A DNA stretch of 64,000 bases, taken from contig NC_071334.1 of the NCBI RefSeq assembly GCF_027744825.2, forward strand, positions 31,464,937-31,528,936, read 5' to 3'. A model generated the notes under the pieces. That model was not told the origin of the DNA. It saw nothing but the letters and a program-made list of their open reading frames with translations, and did no database searches. How positions within the stretch are numbered: the stretch's first letter is position 1; the number at the start of each line of letters is the position of its first letter. The position numbers and the translations under genes are program-made. Origin of the DNA: Synchiropus splendidus (taxonomy: Eukaryota > Chordata > Actinopteri > Syngnathiformes > Callionymidae). Positions 60,887-64,000 of the stretch are shown in pieces.

Positions 60887-62204
60887 ACATTGCGCAGCAT
60901 TTTTAAATAATGTTATTTAGGTTTTTGAAACGCGAGTCCCAAACTCTTGTATCCACTAGGTTGCAGTAGAGAGCTGTATTTACCTACCTCATCAGAGCTG
61001 CCTTCCTGAAGAGTAGCAATATTATGAATGAAATAATGAAAAAAACAAAACAAAATATGACAGATTTACTCCGGTCTTTTAAGCGAAGGCCATTCACTAC
61101 GGTCACAACCCAGTGCACTTAGTTAAGTGCCACAATTAATATAAGGGAACTCTGCTTAATTTCAGAACGAATTACAGTGTATTTGAAAACTCTATTAAAT
61201 ATATTCTGGAAGAAACCCTGGATGATGAAGAAATAAATAAATAAATCGCCCTCTTGTGTGGAGCTGGGAGTCTATAACAGCGCAGCATCGAGTAAGAAGA
61301 CGCTGAGCTTTCAAGTGATGCTAAACTTTTATTTATAGAGCTGTTATGATCCCACGGTTACTCATCTCCAGAATATGTGGTACAGCAAGGATGTCTCGCC
61401 CACTGCACACCCAACTCCTCAGCTGCTCTTCCCTCACTAATGTCACCCCACATTTCAAGTGAAGGGAGTCCCTCTGTCTTTCTCTGCGGTGACTATTCAT
61501 CAAGTGGCACAGTAGCTATTTATTTTAGACAAATGGGACTCAGTTACTGCTGAAATTGGCAAAATGAAGTGAGAGAACTCTGTCACCAAACTGTGTCGAT
61601 CTATTATTGTCTGATGTTCGATATATGTCTCAATGAAGAATAAATTTTATGAAAGTATACATCTGATTTTTACTGCAGGATTATATTACTCAGATTAGAA
61701 TAAAGTTAACATAAACATAATAATATTTCAATATGTTTTTGTCCTTATCATTTCAGATTCATAATATTAAAAATCCATACTTTCTATAACATGTGTAAAA
61801 AGATGTAATTTATGTGGCCTACACAAATTAAATGGGAAAACTAATTTCAACTTTACCAAACACAAGATCACCTGCATGTTGCCGTTGATGTTGGCGCTTG
61901 AAGGAAAAGCAAAAAAAAAAAAAAGAAGTCAAGTATTGTCACCTCAACCACAGACAGGCTTTATATAAAAGCATCTAAAATGTCGAGCAGGGATGGGCTG
62001 CCAAACCAAAAGACAGAGGAACCGAAGAAACTAATCTTAAGTGTAGCTGAAATGTTGCTACTTTAGCATTATAAAATAGGAAGAACTGTATTTATTTCAT
62101 TTTGGGGATAAAAATCAATTGACACACATGAACCGATCAACATTGACATTTTTTTTTTTTTTCAAAACCAATAACAAGAACTTCAGTACAAGGACTTGTT
62201 ACAC

Positions 62205-62395
62205 ATCTATCCATCTTCAGTGAACCACCACTTAGTCCTGTTCATGGTTGTCCCAACGCTCATTGGGCGAGAGTCAGGAATACACCCTGGACAGGGGTTG
62301 CACACACACCATTCACACACACACGCACCTGGGGGCAATTTTAGAGTGTCCGATTATCCTGGTGAGCCCGTCTTTGGACTGTGGGAGACAACCAA
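62205..62395 (-). mobile_element. SINE tail, same group as 17327-17575
   Basis: The reverse complement reads CCACAGTCCAAAGAC, CGGACACTCTAAAATTGCC, GTGTGTGTGTGAATGG, then CTGTCCAGGGTGTATTCCTG and CTCTCGCCCAATGAGCG. This is the ordered 3' part of DANA/mermaid-type SINEs; the tRNA head is missing. Confidence 0.65.
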
Positions 62396-63004
62396 ACTAT
62401 CTCTAAAAGGTCAAGGTTTACTATTTAATGGTAGTAGTCATCCTCATCCCATTTTTTTATTTTGTGTTTCATTTTTTTTTCTAAATTTCCAAAATCCTAT
62501 TCTGCTAGCTACTGGACATGTTCTGCTGTTAGACTTTGAGTTAGTCATATCAACCGTAAGTTATGGCAGCAGAGGGGCTGAAGGTGTGTACCTCTGTGTG
62601 CTGGAGTGTGTATTGCTGCTAATATTAAGAGTATTAAAGGCATGTTCACACCGCACTCAGCTGTTCAAAATAGCCAAAGCAGTAATTGAGCCGGGGACCG
62701 AGGGACAACCGCTTTTTCCCGTGAGTGAGCCTCCCACCATCTCCCAACATGCCAAAAATGTCAGTGATTTTCAAGGCACAAGCTTCAAGTGGATACAACT
62801 GTTATGGTGTCTTACATATTCTACACATCTGTGGAACACGGTCAATGGAGCACACATCCTTTGAATCGCTGTGTGTTTCTGTCAATAACTTGTTCATTTT
62901 CCTTTAATATTTAATATATTTAATATAAAATTCAATTGCAATCAATCAAAAGTTATAAATTTATAAATTATTAAAGTTATAAATTATTTATTTTTTCTGT
63001 GTCA

Positions 63005-63335
63005 CAAGCTTCTCTGTAGTTTGTTGGAATTTTGGTCCATTCTTCCAGACAGAATTGACTGAGCCAAATCTGTGAGTGCCTCACAGACAGCACACCAACT
63101 TTCGCCCCAAATGAGATTTAGGCTTTGTGATTTCCACAGTAAATCTTTAGCTTTGTCATCTTTTAACCACTTTATAACTAGTTTAGCTATGTGCAATGGG
63201 TCATTGACCTTTTGGAAGATTCATTTGTGCCCAAGTTTTAACTTCCTGGTGACAGATGTTGCTTCAATAGTTCCATGTTTTGTTCCCTCCTCACAGTGCC
63301 ATCTATTTCGTAAGGTCCAACGCTCCAAATTTGAT
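63005..63335 (-). pseudogene. Decayed Tc1/mariner transposase
   Basis: On the minus strand a frame gives KWLKDDKAKDLLWKSQSLNL, matching the Tc1 KWLKDNKVKVLEWPSQSPDL block around the third catalytic residue. The neighbouring DNA also follows the standard Tc1 order. Several stops and indels break the rest, and no terminal repeats were found, so it is a dead fragment. Confidence 0.75.
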
Positions 63336-64000
63336 AACCAGCTAAATCCTAAATCCTCTAATCCCAGTCGATGATCTCCCAATATGTGCAATTGTTTTCC
63401 AAGCCAATTGTTCTGCATGAAGGCTCTCAGATATTTCATCCGGGTTACTCTGTCAACAGCGTTTACATTTGGTAGACAGAACCAAACAATACTCCTTTAA
63501 AAGCCAGAAAGTGATTTGCGGTGTCCCCCTAGGGCTAATTTTAGTCCCTAAACCTTATGACCTCTCCAAGCTGTGACATGGAAATGTCAGCAGGAAGCTC
63601 GATCCATAGGCATGCCAATGACACGTGCCTTTACATCGCAAGAGTCTTCATGACTCAGATGGTTTACTTTCTAGAAACCTATAGACAATTCAATAAGTAA
63701 AGTATTTCAACACCATTTGTACAAGTTGGATCTATTTCAATCAATTATTCATTTACATTTTGAACAATTCCATATGATTTTTCAGACCAAGACTTTCTTT
63801 TACATGTTTCTATGAGATTGTGAAATAAATTCCACCTGATAGCCCAAATCTGTTTGACCAGATTAGATCTTAAGATACTCGCAACAGCCCAACTACTTCA
63901 ATGGTGTTGCCCATACACTTTGGGATGTTGACTGAGCTCCCTGCTCTTGACCGTAGATGAAGGGGATTTAAAAATGTCACATCAATAAGCTACCTGAACA

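Larger units (their letters stand above)
54573..64000. other. Upstream flank or intron of the LMTK2-like gene; no certain exon
   Basis: 9.4 kb with no kinase-like frame and no open frame above 222 codons. It holds a possible regulatory cluster (55552-55609), one exon-like block on the plus strand (57859-57936), a hexamer repeat (60785-60886), a SINE tail and a Tc1 remnant. Short A runs lie near 59146 and 61912. Confidence 0.5.

Noticed and set aside
62196..62864. 222-codon open frame on the plus strand
   Set aside because: It starts inside a reversed SINE tail and runs through low-complexity DNA. There is no family match or splice context.

Overview
This is a stretch of vertebrate nuclear DNA, almost certainly from a teleost fish and probably a percomorph. 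It has intron-rich genes with GT-AG splice sites, a compact run of genes known from human 7q21-q22, and typical fish repeats (a DANA/mermaid-like SINE, Tc1 and hAT remnants, LINE 3' ends). The exons below were joined by hand: splice sites and reading phase were checked, and the joined proteins were compared with family sequences from memory. No alignment program was run.

Layout. (1) 1-2607, minus: the 5' half of TMEM130, whose first intron holds four near-identical ~245-bp tandem copies. (2) 3274-9160: a repeat-rich spacer with a short hAT-like element and a LINE 3' end. The LINE is split by a complete, very young Ty3/gypsy retrotransposon (4625-9015) that has near-identical LTRs, a tRNA-Trp-type primer site, intact gag and pol, and what looks like a complete -1 frameshift signal. 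(3) 9318-33305, plus: BAIAP2L1 in 14 coding exons, including a NAGNAG acceptor and a 31-base exon. (4) 34202-46023, plus: TECPR1 in 23 coding exons, complete. (5) 46631-47188, minus: single-exon BHLHA15 (MIST1), convergent with TECPR1. (6) 50903-54572, minus: three terminal coding exons of an LMTK2-like gene. They are recognised by the PP1-docking segment, an ECPTMEL segment and the C-terminal EWEDDF and LTHxxxxDLE motifs. (7) 54573-64000: no certain exon; it holds simple repeats, a SINE tail, a decayed Tc1 transposase and a putative regulatory cluster.

The genes are not an operon and share no single pathway. BAIAP2L1 bends membranes and couples them to actin. TECPR1 acts in autophagosome-lysosome fusion and LC3 conjugation at damaged lysosomes. 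LMTK2 is an endosomal kinase. BHLHA15 drives secretory-cell maturation. TMEM130 is a PKD-domain membrane protein. What links them is old synteny: from memory the human order is LMTK2-BHLHA15-TECPR1-BRI3-BAIAP2L1-NPTX2-TMEM130. BRI3 and NPTX2 are not seen here, and TMEM130 appears inverted.

The most notable signal is the retrotransposon's gag-pol overlap: a correctly phased G GGA AAC heptamer, a 6-nt spacer, and sequence able to form an H-type pseudoknot with perfect 8-bp and 7-bp stems. No rRNA, CRISPR or tRNA gene was recognised.
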